Shown in pieces: positions 26,382 to 35,197 of a stretch of DNA of 64,000 nt (position 1 is its first letter; every line of letters starts with the position of its first letter). Location: the NCBI RefSeq assembly GCF_018889995.1, contig NZ_CP076547.1, forward strand, positions 1,054,001 to 1,118,000, in the 5' to 3' direction. Position numbers and translations under genes: made by a program. Under the pieces are notes generated by a model. The model had not been told where the DNA came from. It ran no database searches and worked only from the letters and a program-made list of their open reading frames with translations. The DNA is from Subtercola sp. PAMC28395. GTDB taxonomy: Bacteria; Actinomycetota; Actinomycetes; Actinomycetales; Microbacteriaceae.

Positions 26382-28751
26382 ATGAAAACCTCGAGCAGGC
26401 ACGGCAATTCCGGTGTGGGCGCGGCCCCCGGTACACCAGGCATCACCGCTGCACCGTCGCATTTCATGCCGCACATCCAGGGGTTGCGCGCGATCGCGGT
26501 GCTCCTGGTGGTCATCTACCACTTCGAGCCGGGGCGCCTGACCGGTGGGTACATCGGTGTCGATGTCTTCTTCGTGATCTCCGGTTTTCTCATCACGCAG
26601 CAACTCTCCCGTGAGCTCGAACGCACCGACCGAATCAAGCTGCGGAGCTTCTGGGCGAAGCGTGTGAGGCGGCTCCTGCCTGCATCACTGCTCGTGCTCC
26701 TGTTCAGCGCGATCGCCCTGCTCGTCGTGATGCCGCTGAGTGCCCTCATCGAGAACGTGCGCGAGATCATCGCAAGCACGTTCTATGTGGAGAACTGGGC
26801 ACTCGCAGCGAACTCGGTCGACTACCTGGCCGCGTCGAACGACGCGTCTCTTGTTCAGCATTACTGGTCGCTCTCGCTCGAAGAGCAGTTCTATCTGGTC
26901 TGGCCGATCCTGCTGCTGGGTGCCTCGGCATTCGGTGTGAACCGGCTGCGCAGGGCCCGCTCCAGCGCACCAGCTTCAGGCGCTGCCGGTACCCGCAGGG
27001 GTGGGGGCTCAGCCCTTGGCGCGAAATTCGCGGCCAACGGCCGGTGGAACGCCATGATCACGCTGGTGGCAGTGGCGAGCATCCTGTCGTTCATCCTGTC
27101 TGTGGTGTACACGAAGAACGACCCGGCGTCGGCCTACTTCGTCACCTACACCCGGGTCTGGGAGTTCGGGGCCGGGGCCCTGCTGGCCCTCCTGCCACGG
27201 TTCCGGCCGACCCGCGGCTGGCTCAGCAATGCACTCGGGTACGCAGGCATCGTCGCGTTGTTGTATGCCGGGTTCACCTTCGACCGCAACACGCCGTTCC
27301 CCGGCTACGCGGCCCTCCTGCCGGTATTGGGAACCGCTGCGATCATCGTCGCCCACCGTTCGACGCGCTGGTACGACAGTGGCCGGGTGCTCAGCACGCG
27401 GGTTCCGCGGTTCATCGGTGACATCTCCTATTCGCTCTACCTGTGGCACTGGCCACTGATCGTGATCGCGCCCTTCATTCCGGGATGGGGGCTGTCGATC
27501 TACAACCGGGCCGCATTGTTCGCGCTCGCCTTCGTACTGGCGTGGCTCACGAAGAAGTTCGTCGAAGACCCTGCGCGGCGCTGGCAGTTCTGGGCATCGC
27601 CCGCTCGCCGGCCCCGCCGCACCTTCGGAATGATGGTGGCTGGGATGGCCGTGATGACCCTGGTGATCGGCGGAGTGTGGGCGGTGCAGCAGCCCAAGTA
27701 CGACGCGGCCGCGAGCGAACTGGCGGCCACCGTCGCGAGCCCGCCCGAGTGTTTCGGTGCGGCATCCGGCCCGGGCGCCGTCGTGAGTGGGTTCGGTGCG
27801 AGCGCGGCCGTGGCCGCAGGCAAGGCAGACGGCACCGTGATCACCGACAGTGCCGCTGGTCTGCCAGAGACATCGCAGCTCCCCGCGCCGGCGACGACCA
27901 CCCCTGGCTGCGTGAACGCGGCGCTGGCCGACACGATCATCCCGTCGCCCGGGTTCGGCAACGCAGATCGCCCGAGTCACCCTGAGTGCCTCGTCACCCT
28001 GAACGACTCCGCGCTGTTCGCCTGCCACTTCGGTTCGGACGACCCGGCGGCGAAGCGGGTGGCGTTGATCGGAGACAGTCACGCCTATGCGTTGCTCGAG
28101 CCGTTCATCCAGCTTGCGAACGACAACGGCTGGGCACTGACGACGTACATCAAGGGCGGGTGCCCGTGGAGCACCGACCCGCTGCCCGGCAACGATGCGT
28201 TCTCGGCGTCGTGCACGACATGGCGTGCGCACCTCACCACCGAGCTCGCCGCGGTGCAGCCGTTCGATGTCGTCTTCACGGCTGCTCTCGCCGACGCGAC
28301 CTCGCCCGGAACGTCGAAAGACGGTCAGGCGCTTGCCACGGGGTTCAGTGGCGCGTGGAAAGAGGTGACGGCGAAGAGCACTCCCGTTGTGACGATGGTC
28401 GACAACCCTGCCTGGGCAGACGACCCGAACAAGTGCCTTCGCACCACGACGGCTGCAGCGGCGTCGACCGACTGCCTCGAACCGAGGGCGGATGCGCTCG
28501 TCGCCGACCCACCAATAGCGATCGCGGCAGCGGCATCTGTTGCCGCCGGTGAGAAGGTCATGCTGCTCGACTTCAGCAGCACCTTCTGCAGCACAACAGA
28601 CTGTTTCGCGGTGATCGGCGGCGCGAACGTCTACCGCGACCAGGACCACCTCACGAACACCTTCGCGACGACGCTCGCACCGTTCCTCCGTTCGGCCCTC
28701 GTCGCCGCCATGGGTTCGGCGACGAGTGCCGGCACCGCTCCGACCAACTGA
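26382..28751 (+). CDS. OafA/YrhL-type acyltransferase with fused SGNH domain
   Basis: 789 residues. Acyltransferase-3 membrane domain (about 25-415, ten or so helices): HIQGLRAIAVLLVVIYHFEPGRLTGGYIGVDVFFVISGFLI with the catalytic-region His, and HYWSLSLEEQFYLVWP. One further helix near 420-440 leads to an extracytoplasmic SGNH domain with the GDSH block (KRVALIGDSHAYALLEPF, about 560) and the C-terminal DQDHLTN motif. Such fusions O-acetylate cell-wall or surface glycans. ATG 26382 is used; an earlier in-frame start exists. Confidence 0.92.
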   Translation: MKTSSRHGNSGVGAAPGTPGITAAPSHFMPHIQGLRAIAVLLVVIYHFEPGRLTGGYIGVDVFFVISGFLITQQLSRELERTDRIKLRSFWAKRVRRLLPASLLVLLFSAIALLVVMPLSALIENVREIIASTFYVENWALAANSVDYLAASNDASLVQHYWSLSLEEQFYLVWPILLLGASAFGVNRLRRARSSAPASGAAGTRRGGGSALGAKFAANGRWNAMITLVAVASILSFILSVVYTKNDPASAYFVTYTRVWEFGAGALLALLPRFRPTRGWLSNALGYAGIVALLYAGFTFDRNTPFPGYAALLPVLGTAAIIVAHRSTRWYDSGRVLSTRVPRFIGDISYSLYLWHWPLIVIAPFIPGWGLSIYNRAALFALAFVLAWLTKKFVEDPARRWQFWASPARRPRRTFGMMVAGMAVMTLVIGGVWAVQQPKYDAAASELAATVASPPECFGAASGPGAVVSGFGASAAVAAGKADGTVITDSAAGLPETSQLPAPATTTPGCVNAALADTIIPSPGFGNADRPSHPECLVTLNDSALFACHFGSDDPAAKRVALIGDSHAYALLEPFIQLANDNGWALTTYIKGGCPWSTDPLPGNDAFSASCTTWRAHLTTELAAVQPFDVVFTAALADATSPGTSKDGQALATGFSGAWKEVTAKSTPVVTMVDNPAWADDPNKCLRTTTAAAASTDCLEPRADALVADPPIAIAAAASVAAGEKVMLLDFSSTFCSTTDCFAVIGGANVYRDQDHLTNTFATTLAPFLRSALVAAMGSATSAGTAPTN

Positions 28752-28754
28752 TCC

Positions 28755-29681
28755 ATGGACGGCGTTCTGACGGGCTTTGCGATCATCGGATTCGTGATCG
28801 TCGTGGGGTACGTAATCCAGCGCATCAGGATCCTGCCCGCCGATGCGCCGGTGGTACTGAATCGCTTTGTGTTCTTCATCGCCAGCCCGGCCCTGCTCTT
28901 CAGTGTGCTGGCCAAAGCAGACCTGCGAGTGATCTTCTCGTCGTTCCTGCTGGTGTCCATCGGTGCCATAGCCGCATCGTCGGTGGCCTATGTCGTGCTG
29001 TCGCGGATCTTCTTCCGTCGGGGAATCGCCGACACGACGATCGGTGCCGCTGCCTCCTCCTACGCCAACGCGAACAACATCGGTCTGCCGGTCTCGGTCT
29101 ACGTTCTCGGCAGCGCCCAGTTCGTGGCCCCTCTGCTGATGTTCCAGGTGATCGTCATGGCGCCGATCCTGCTCGCCCTGCTCGATGTGTCGACCCGGGG
29201 CCATGTGTCAGTGAAGTCGATCCTGCTGCAACCGGTGCGGAATCCGATCATCCTCGGTTCGCTGGCGGGCTTCATCGTTGCCGCGAGCGGATGGCAGATT
29301 CCGGATGCCCTGCTGCAGCCCTTCATTCTGGTCGGTGGCGCCGCGGTACCCCTCGTGCTGGTCACCTTCGGAATGTCCCTGGCTGGACAGCGCCCCTTCA
29401 GAGCCGGCGCGGGGCGCACGGAGATCGTCACGGCTTCACTGCTCAAGAGCGTGCTGATGCCGGTCGTGGCGCTGCTCCTTGCCCGCTACGTCTTTCAGCT
29501 CGACGGCGTGCACCTGTTCGCGGTGGTCGTTCTGGCGGCGTTGCCCACCGCCCAGAACATCTTCAACTATGCATTCTGCTACGACGTGGGCACCGTTCTG
29601 GCCCGCGACACCGTGCTCGTCACCACGATCGCATCGTTGCCTGTCCTGTTGGTGATCTCGGCCCTGCTTGCTCCCGCGTGA
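28755..29681 (+). CDS. AEC-family permease (auxin efflux carrier fold)
   Basis: 308 residues and about ten membrane helices in two halves. Typical pattern: FAIIGFVIVVGYVIQR at the N-terminus, SYANANNIGLPVS in the fourth helix region (conserved Asn-Asn-Gly) and LPTAQNIFNYAFCYD near the C-terminus. Relatives export organic acids such as malate or malonate; the substrate here is not readable. It starts 3 nt after the acyltransferase stop and is probably cotranscribed. Confidence 0.88.
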   Translation: MDGVLTGFAIIGFVIVVGYVIQRIRILPADAPVVLNRFVFFIASPALLFSVLAKADLRVIFSSFLLVSIGAIAASSVAYVVLSRIFFRRGIADTTIGAAASSYANANNIGLPVSVYVLGSAQFVAPLLMFQVIVMAPILLALLDVSTRGHVSVKSILLQPVRNPIILGSLAGFIVAASGWQIPDALLQPFILVGGAAVPLVLVTFGMSLAGQRPFRAGAGRTEIVTASLLKSVLMPVVALLLARYVFQLDGVHLFAVVVLAALPTAQNIFNYAFCYDVGTVLARDTVLVTTIASLPVLLVISALLAPA

Positions 29682-29723
29682 GTCAGCACGTTGGCGGGCA
29701 GCGTCAGTGACGACGAATCGAAG

Positions 29724-30560
29724 TCAGAAGACCATGGGCCTGTCATCGTCGTCTTCGGTGTCGACATCGAGGTCGACGACGACGGGCACGTGGTCGCTTG
29801 GCGCGTCACCTTTTCGTTCGTTGCGGTCGATGCGGGCATCCGTCACCAGGGAGGCGAACGGCGCCGAACCCATGATGAAGTCGATGCGCATGCCCTCGTT
29901 GCGGGGAAAGCGCAGCTGCTTGTAGTCCCAGTACGTGTAGCCGGTCGGCACGAGGGGGCGAACAACGTCACTGAGGCCGAGTGCCTCGAATTCGGCGAAG
30001 GCGGCACGTTCAGGCTCCGAGACGTGGGTGCTGCCCTCGAAAGCAGCTATGTCCCACACGTCGGTGTCGAAGGGGGCGATGTTCCAGTCGCCCATCAGTG
30101 CCAGCGGCTGTTCCGGATGATCGGCGATCCACCCGCGGGTCTCCGCAGCGAGCTGCTTCAACCAGGCCAGCTTGTAGTCGTAGTGCGGGTCGCCGAGCTC
30201 GCGGCCGTTCGGAACGTAGAGGCTCCAGAGGCGCACCCCGTTGACGGTGACGCCGAGCGCACGGGCCTCGGAGGGCAGTGCTCCCTCGCTGTCGGGCTTG
30301 CCGAAACCGGGCACGCCCTCGAAGCCGACGGTGAGGTCTTCCATCGGGAGGCGGCTGGCGAAGGCGACGCCGTTCCACTGGTTGAGGCCGTGGAGTTCGA
30401 CCTCATAGCCGGCTTCGGTGAACGGATCGTACGGGAATTGTGACTCCCGACACTTGATCTCCTGCATCGCCAGCACGTCGATGTCTTCACGCACCAGCCA
30501 ATCGGCGACGCGGCCCACGCGGGCACGGATCGAGTTCACATTCCAGGTCGCAACACGCAT
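29724..30560 (-). CDS. xthA: Exodeoxyribonuclease III
   Basis: AP endonuclease/3'-5' exonuclease for base-excision repair. 278 residues. EEP-fold motifs: RVATWNVNSIRARVGRV, LAMQEIKCRESQFP (catalytic Glu), SLYVPNGRELGDPHYDYKL, GDWNIAPFDTDVW (Asp/Asn), RIDFIMGS and SDHVPVVVDLD (catalytic His). The start ATG 30560 has TAGGCT at 30567-30572 on the minus strand, six bases away, so it looks leaderless. Confidence 0.96.
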   Translation of the reverse strand: MRVATWNVNSIRARVGRVADWLVREDIDVLAMQEIKCRESQFPYDPFTEAGYEVELHGLNQWNGVAFASRLPMEDLTVGFEGVPGFGKPDSEGALPSEARALGVTVNGVRLWSLYVPNGRELGDPHYDYKLAWLKQLAAETRGWIADHPEQPLALMGDWNIAPFDTDVWDIAAFEGSTHVSEPERAAFAEFEALGLSDVVRPLVPTGYTYWDYKQLRFPRNEGMRIDFIMGSAPFASLVTDARIDRNERKGDAPSDHVPVVVDLDVDTEDDDDRPMVF

Positions 30561-30779
30561 GCCGCAAGCCTATTCGTTCCACCCGGGACCTCTCGTGAGG
30601 CCGCCGCGCCATATCGAGCCGCGCAGACCTGTCTCTCTTCGGCGCACTGGTCTCACTAGGTTCTGCGGCACTTCGTCTGACAGCAGTTTGCGACCCCTGG
30701 ATGGGGCGGTGGCGTCACCTCGCGGATGCGGGGGTATCGAAGACCGCAGCGCTAAGTGGGCACGGGGCGGCGGCGCACC

Positions 30780-31033
30780 CAACGAGGTCGGCTGGAGCCG
30801 GCGACCGCGCTCGTCGGCTTCGGCGTTGTACGGCGCTTGAACTGGTGTGCGTAAGGTTCTGCCAGCAGTGCGCCGCAGGGGCGGCGGCGCACAGAGCAAA
30901 TATCGTCAGGGTCGCGCACGTAACGAGGTCAGTTGAACGCGGCGACCGCGCTCGTCGCGTTCAACGTCGCACGGCGCAGTGAGCTCAGTACGCAGACTGG
31001 TGCCGGTTGTGCGCCGCAGGGGCGGCGGCGCAC
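30780..31033. repeat. Two-unit direct repeat with 141-bp period upstream of pyrE
   Basis: AACGAGGTC occurs at 30781 and 30922, and the palindrome GTGCGCCGC-aggg-GCGGCGGCGCAC at 30868 and 31009: both offsets are 141 bp. Each unit also contains the shared loop GCGACCGCGCTCGTCG, flanked by arms that differ between units yet still pair (GTTGAACGCG/CGCGTTCAAC in the second). The rest of the 486-bp stretch from 30561 to 31046 shows no gene. The right end runs into the pyrE -10 box. Confidence 0.8.
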
Positions 31034-31046
31034 ATAAAATGGCACA

Positions 31047-31592
31047 GTGATCGCGCGCGAACAACTCATCAAGTACATCTCCGACGAAGCGGTGTTCCAC
31101 GGCGACTTCACCCTCACCAGTGGCAAGAAGGCGACGTACTACGTCGACCTTCGCAAGGTGAGCCTCGACCACCGGGTCGCTCCCCTGATCGGGCAGGTCA
31201 TGCTCGACCTGATCGCCGACATCCCCGATGTCTTCGCCGTCGGCGGACTCACGATGGGTGCCGACCCCGTGGCCGCCGCCATCCTGCACCAGGGAGCCGC
31301 GCGCGGCGCGACATACGACGCCTTCGTCGTGCGCAAGGAACCGAAGGACCACGGCCGCGGCAAGCAGGTCGAGGGTCCCGATCTCGAGGGCAAGCGCGTC
31401 ATCGTGCTCGAAGACACCTCCACCACGGGCGGTTCGCCGCTGAAGGCGATCGAGGCGCTCGAGAAGGTCGGCGCGATCGTCGTCGGTGTCGCCGTCGTGG
31501 TGGACCGCAACACCGAGGCGCGTGAGCGCATCGAGTCGGCCGGGTATCCCTACTACTACGCGATCGGGCTCGACGACCTCGGATTGAGCTGA
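31047..31592 (+). CDS. pyrE: Orotate phosphoribosyltransferase
   Basis: Makes OMP from orotate and PRPP in UMP synthesis. 181 residues. FTLTSGKKATYYVDLRKVSL (about 18-37) is the orotate-site segment, VRKEPKDHGRGKQVEG the catalytic flexible loop, and VIVLEDTSTTGGSPLKAIE (about 118-136) the PRPP-binding motif. GTG start 31047 with TAAAAT at 31035-31040, six bases upstream: leaderless type. It lies directly after the 141-bp repeats. Confidence 0.96.
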   Translation: MIAREQLIKYISDEAVFHGDFTLTSGKKATYYVDLRKVSLDHRVAPLIGQVMLDLIADIPDVFAVGGLTMGADPVAAAILHQGAARGATYDAFVVRKEPKDHGRGKQVEGPDLEGKRVIVLEDTSTTGGSPLKAIEALEKVGAIVVGVAVVVDRNTEARERIESAGYPYYYAIGLDDLGLS

Positions 31593-31655
31593 GTTGGGCC
31601 GCTGCTGTGAATGCCCTCCGGCCAAAGAGCGTTTCCCAACGGGGCTCCGCAGTCG

Positions 31656-32315
31656 ATGACTGAGGCACGCCGACATCGCGCCGCGGCTCCGGGCGGCCCC
31701 CGAGGCCGAGCATGGCTGATGCCCGTCGGGGTGGCGGTCGTTGCAGTGCTCGTGCTGGGCGGGCTGTTCTTTCTCGGCACACGGCTGCCGGGCATCCTGT
31801 CGCCGGTCGCAGCCCCGAGCAGCACGCCGACGGTGAGTGAAACCCCCACGCCGAGCCCGACGCCCGTGCCGACCTCCACGGCAGGCCCGCAGCTGGCCGG
31901 GAGTTTCTACTGGAACGAGCTCCGCGGCGGCGAATGCATCAGCCCCTTCACGTCGGCCTGGCAGCAGAAGTTCACCGTGGTCGACTGCAGCGCGGCGCAT
32001 TCTGCCCAGGTGACGAGCCGAGGGTCGCTCGGCGACGATCCGGCGGCCGCGTTTCCAGGTCAAGCTGTTGTCGCCGCGCAGCTGAACCTGCTGTGCCAGC
32101 AGGCCGGCGCGTTCGACCCAGCCCTGCTCGCGGCGTATCCCGACGTCGTCTGGCAGGCCGCCTACCCCGTCAATGACGCGCAGTGGAAGGCTGGCATGCG
32201 CGACTACTACTGCTTTGTCAGTCGCACGTCGAGCGGGCCGATCTCGGGGAATTTCGCGGCGCCCGCATTTCGAGCGCCGACCACGCCGACCACGCCGACC
32301 ACCCCAGTCGGATAG
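31656..32315 (+). CDS. Septum_form-domain membrane-anchored protein
   Basis: 219 residues. A basic N-terminus, one membrane helix (about 22-45, LMPVGVAVVAVLVLGGLFFLG), a Ser/Thr/Pro-rich linker, then an extracellular domain with paired cysteines: GECISPF, VVDCSAAHSAQV, LNLLCQQAG, YYCFVS. The spacing fits the actinobacterial Septum_form domain, whose role is not firmly known. ATG 31656 sits 63 nt after pyrE; cotranscription is possible. The C-terminus ends in a TTPTTPTTP repeat. Confidence 0.75.
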   Translation: MTEARRHRAAAPGGPRGRAWLMPVGVAVVAVLVLGGLFFLGTRLPGILSPVAAPSSTPTVSETPTPSPTPVPTSTAGPQLAGSFYWNELRGGECISPFTSAWQQKFTVVDCSAAHSAQVTSRGSLGDDPAAAFPGQAVVAAQLNLLCQQAGAFDPALLAAYPDVVWQAAYPVNDAQWKAGMRDYYCFVSRTSSGPISGNFAAPAFRAPTTPTTPTTPVG

Positions 32316-32371
32316 TGTCGCGGCACGAGTAGAGTCGAAAGCTGACAACTGCTCGCGGGAAGGGTCTGCCG

Positions 32372-34312
32372 ATGAAGGTTCCACGAGGCATGCGGGGCTT
32401 GCGGGTAGCGGCTTCGACCATCGGTGTTGTCGCACTGATCGTTCTTCTCGGCGCGTCTGCGGCTGCGACGGCTTCGGTGTCGTCGACCGGAACCTCTGCC
32501 TCTGCCCGAGCCGGAGTCGCAGCGGCCGACGGCCCAGCCGTGAGTGCCGTGCGCGGCGACGTCAACGACTTCACCTTCAACAGCTTCGCCGGCGACTACA
32601 CGCTCGGCCGCGACTCCGCCGGGCATGCGACTTTGACGACCGTCGAGACCCTGGATGCCCAGTTCCCCACTTCGAACCAGAACCACGGCATTCTGCGCGC
32701 CATCCCGCTCAAATACGACGGACACCCCACCGATGTGAGCATCGTGTCGGTGACCGATGGTTCTGGGGCCAAGCGCTCCTACTCGACCGACACCCAAAAC
32801 GGCCTGCTGCTGCTCACGATTGCGGCTCCGGACTATGTGCACGGCTCGCAGGTCTACGTGATCACCTATACCCAGAACAACGTGGTTCAGTACTTCGCTG
32901 ACACGAATGACCAGGAGTTCTACTGGGACACCAACGGCACAGCCTGGAAGCAGCCGTTCGGCAGCGTTACGGCGACCGTGCACATCGCCTCAGATCTCAC
33001 GTCGGCATTGAACGGCAAGACCTCCTGCTACGTGGGGGCGCAAGGGTCGTCCCAGACCTGCGACATCAGCGCAGCCGCCGATTCGACCACGAATCCAGCG
33101 GTAGACGGCACCGCCTTCCAGGCATCCGCGTCGAACCTGGGCGCGGGCGAAAACCTGACCGTCGCGATCGGTTTCGCCCCGACCACGTTCACCCTGCGCG
33201 ACAATTCATTCTTCGCCTCGGGTGCGGCCATCGCCGAACTCATCTTCGCGTTACTGGCTGTTCTGGTGGCGGTCGGGGCGATCATCCTGCGCCTGACCGT
33301 GCTGCGGGATGCGCCGGGTCGGCCGACGATCATCGCCGAGTACACCGTGCCGAAGGGTGTGAACCTGCCGATGGCCTCCGTTGTCAGCAAGACGACCAAG
33401 CGCGCCCCTGCTGCGTCATTCGTCAGCCTCGCTGTGAGGCACAACATCCAGATCGTCGAGCAGGAGAAGGAGAGCTCCGGGCTGTTCGGCGGCAGCGGCA
33501 AGACGTACTGGCTGCGCCTGGCGAGTGTGGAGGGGCTGGATGCCACCGAACTCGACCTTGCGAGGCTGCTGTTCGGGGATGAACTGCAGATCGGTGCCTG
33601 GAAGCAGATCGAGAAGCAGGACACGGCTCTCAGCAAAGGCATCTACGGGCTGATGCAGTCGACGCGCAAGGGCGCGATCACCGAAGGGTACATTCGCGGG
33701 GGCACCAACCTCATCAGTTCGCTGTTTGCTCTCGCGGTCATCCTGTTTGGAGTGCTGGCATTCTTCACGGGTACGGCGGCGATGAATGACGACTTCGGCG
33801 GCGCTCTTCCCTTGGGCCTGCTCGTGGTCTGCGGTCTTTCGCTGGTGGTGGTCTTCACGGCGGCGTTCAAGAAGCCGCTCACCGCGAAGGGTTCGGAGTT
33901 GCGCGACTACATCCAGGGCGTCGAGCTGTACATCCGTCTGGCTGAGAAAGACCGCTTCGCCATGCTGCAGACCCCAGAAGGCGCGCTCAAGACACAGGTC
34001 AACGCGCCCGACTGGGGCCAGGTCGTGAAGATCTACGAGAAGCTGCTGCCGTACGCGGTGCTGCTGGGTCTCGAAGACGAGTGGGCGAAGGTGCTTGGCA
34101 CCTACTACGAGAGCCTGGGCTCGCAACCCGACTGGTACTCGGGCAATTCCGGGGTATTCAATGCTGTGCTCTTCGCCTCGGCGATCAACTCGTGGTCGAG
34201 CGTCGTCGACTCGAGTCTCGCCGCAAGCACGTCGAGCAGTTCGAGCGGCGGCTCCGGTGGGGGCGGCTTCTCGGGGGGCGGCGGTGGTGGCGGTGGAGGC
34301 GGCGGGGTCTAG
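32372..34312 (+). CDS. DUF2207-domain membrane protein
   Basis: 646 residues. Signal-type helix (about 10-32), a beta-rich extracellular DUF2207 domain (about 50-275, with YDGHPTDVSIVSVTD and NQEFYWDTNGTAW-like segments), a membrane helix near 285-310, a cytoplasmic region, and two more helices near 450-495. The extreme C-terminus is a Ser then Gly-rich run (GGSGGGGFSGGGG...). Function unknown; the architecture is shared by many actinobacterial proteins. GGGAAGGG upstream of ATG 32372 gives a Shine-Dalgarno, unlike the leaderless genes nearby. Confidence 0.85.
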   Translation: MKVPRGMRGLRVAASTIGVVALIVLLGASAAATASVSSTGTSASARAGVAAADGPAVSAVRGDVNDFTFNSFAGDYTLGRDSAGHATLTTVETLDAQFPTSNQNHGILRAIPLKYDGHPTDVSIVSVTDGSGAKRSYSTDTQNGLLLLTIAAPDYVHGSQVYVITYTQNNVVQYFADTNDQEFYWDTNGTAWKQPFGSVTATVHIASDLTSALNGKTSCYVGAQGSSQTCDISAAADSTTNPAVDGTAFQASASNLGAGENLTVAIGFAPTTFTLRDNSFFASGAAIAELIFALLAVLVAVGAIILRLTVLRDAPGRPTIIAEYTVPKGVNLPMASVVSKTTKRAPAASFVSLAVRHNIQIVEQEKESSGLFGGSGKTYWLRLASVEGLDATELDLARLLFGDELQIGAWKQIEKQDTALSKGIYGLMQSTRKGAITEGYIRGGTNLISSLFALAVILFGVLAFFTGTAAMNDDFGGALPLGLLVVCGLSLVVVFTAAFKKPLTAKGSELRDYIQGVELYIRLAEKDRFAMLQTPEGALKTQVNAPDWGQVVKIYEKLLPYAVLLGLEDEWAKVLGTYYESLGSQPDWYSGNSGVFNAVLFASAINSWSSVVDSSLAASTSSSSSGGSGGGGFSGGGGGGGGGGGV

Positions 34313-34375
34313 CGACACTTCCACCTGATGATGCACTCTCGGGTCGTATTCGAGTGCGCAGGTCCACGTGACTTG

Positions 34376-34389
34376 ATAGCATTTGCTAT
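34376..34389 (+). promoter_or_regulatory. 14-bp perfect palindrome abutting the antitoxin start codon
   Basis: ATAGCA-TT-TGCTAT ends one base before ATG 34390. TAGCAT (34377-34382) inside it, seven bases from the ATG, is a candidate -10 box of a leaderless transcript. A protein bound here would block transcription start, and the antitoxin carries its own helix-turn-helix. Confidence 0.65.
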
Positions 34390-34875
34390 ATGAGTGAAAA
34401 AACGATGATCGAGCGGTTGCGAGCGGATGCTCGACAGGCTCTTGAGCTTCACGAGCGGTCGCGCAGCCTTCTCGTGGCTGCCGTTCGCGCTGGCGTCTCG
34501 GCTGGGCTCTCGCAGCGAGATATCGCTGCCGCGATCGGTCGCAGTCAGCCGGAGGTTTCGCGCCTGCTCCGTTTTCACGGTACATCAGAGCTCGGCCGAC
34601 GCTTGAGCGCGAATCGCAAGAAGATTATCGATATCACCGCAGCGCAGGGACTTCGCAACGTCCGCGTCTTCGGCAGCGTGGCGCGCGGAACAGACACCGC
34701 GGCATCAGATGTCGATCTTCTCGTGGATATACCAGACGGCATCGGCCTGTTCGCTCTTTCGCGTCTTGAGAATGACATCGCCCAGATCATCGGGGCAGAC
34801 GTTGATCTCATTCCTGCGCGGAGCCTTCGCAATAACCTCGCTGGCCAAGTTCTTCGCGAGGCGATTCCGCTGTGA
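34390..34875 (+). CDS. HTH-MNT nucleotidyltransferase, probable antitoxin
   Basis: 161 residues with two parts. Residues about 15-60 form a helix-turn-helix (GLSQRDIAAAIGRSQPEVSRLL). Residues about 75-161 form a minimal nucleotidyltransferase domain: VFGSVARGTDTAASDVDLLVD carries the GSx10DxD motif and ADVDLIPA the third acidic strand. MNT domains next to HEPN genes act as MntA-type antitoxins that AMPylate the HEPN toxin. Its stop overlaps the HEPN start by 4 nt. Plain MntA proteins lack the DNA-binding part, so this one probably also autoregulates. Confidence 0.88.
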   Translation: MSEKTMIERLRADARQALELHERSRSLLVAAVRAGVSAGLSQRDIAAAIGRSQPEVSRLLRFHGTSELGRRLSANRKKIIDITAAQGLRNVRVFGSVARGTDTAASDVDLLVDIPDGIGLFALSRLENDIAQIIGADVDLIPARSLRNNLAGQVLREAIPL

Positions 34876-35183
34876 GCAGATCAGACGCAGAGCTGGTCAG
34901 TGACGCTCTCGACCACATCGAGGCACTCAAGCGGCACGTCGCCCGTTCGGATGTGGGGGACGAAATTGTGGCCGATGCGGTGAGTCTGCGATTGGCATCG
35001 GCAATCGAGTCAGTCTCGCAGACCAGCGCCACATTCCGAGAAGAGACCTTTGGAGATGACTGGAAGGTCATCTGGGCCACCCGAAACCGCATAGCCCACG
35101 GTTACGCGCACGTCGACATTCAGCTCATCATCGACACAGTAGCGAACGATCTCCCAGAATTTGAACGCAAACTGAGGCGCTGA
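34872..35183 (+). CDS. HEPN (HepT/DUF86-like) probable RNase toxin
   Basis: 103 residues, all-helical. The HEPN catalytic motif Rx4HxY is intact in ATRNRIAHGYAHVD (about 74-87): Arg, His and the Tyr that MntA modifies in the characterised Shewanella system. GTG start overlaps the antitoxin stop (GTGA). Characterised relatives cleave RNA and arrest growth unless the Tyr is AMPylated. The target here is unknown. It converges with the NagD-like gene 14 bp away, so the module is compact and self-contained. Confidence 0.88.
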   Translation: MSRSDAELVSDALDHIEALKRHVARSDVGDEIVADAVSLRLASAIESVSQTSATFREETFGDDWKVIWATRNRIAHGYAHVDIQLIIDTVANDLPEFERKLRR

Positions 35184-35197
35184 ATCGCTCTGACGTG

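Noticed and set aside
27009..29204. 731-codon minus-strand open frame
   Set aside because: Antisense to the acyltransferase and AEC genes, which have clear motifs; composition is typical of a high-GC shadow frame.
30906..32435. 509-codon minus-strand open frame opposite pyrE
   Set aside because: It runs through pyrE, the Septum_form gene and the 141-bp repeats; composition is Arg/Gly-rich with no motifs.
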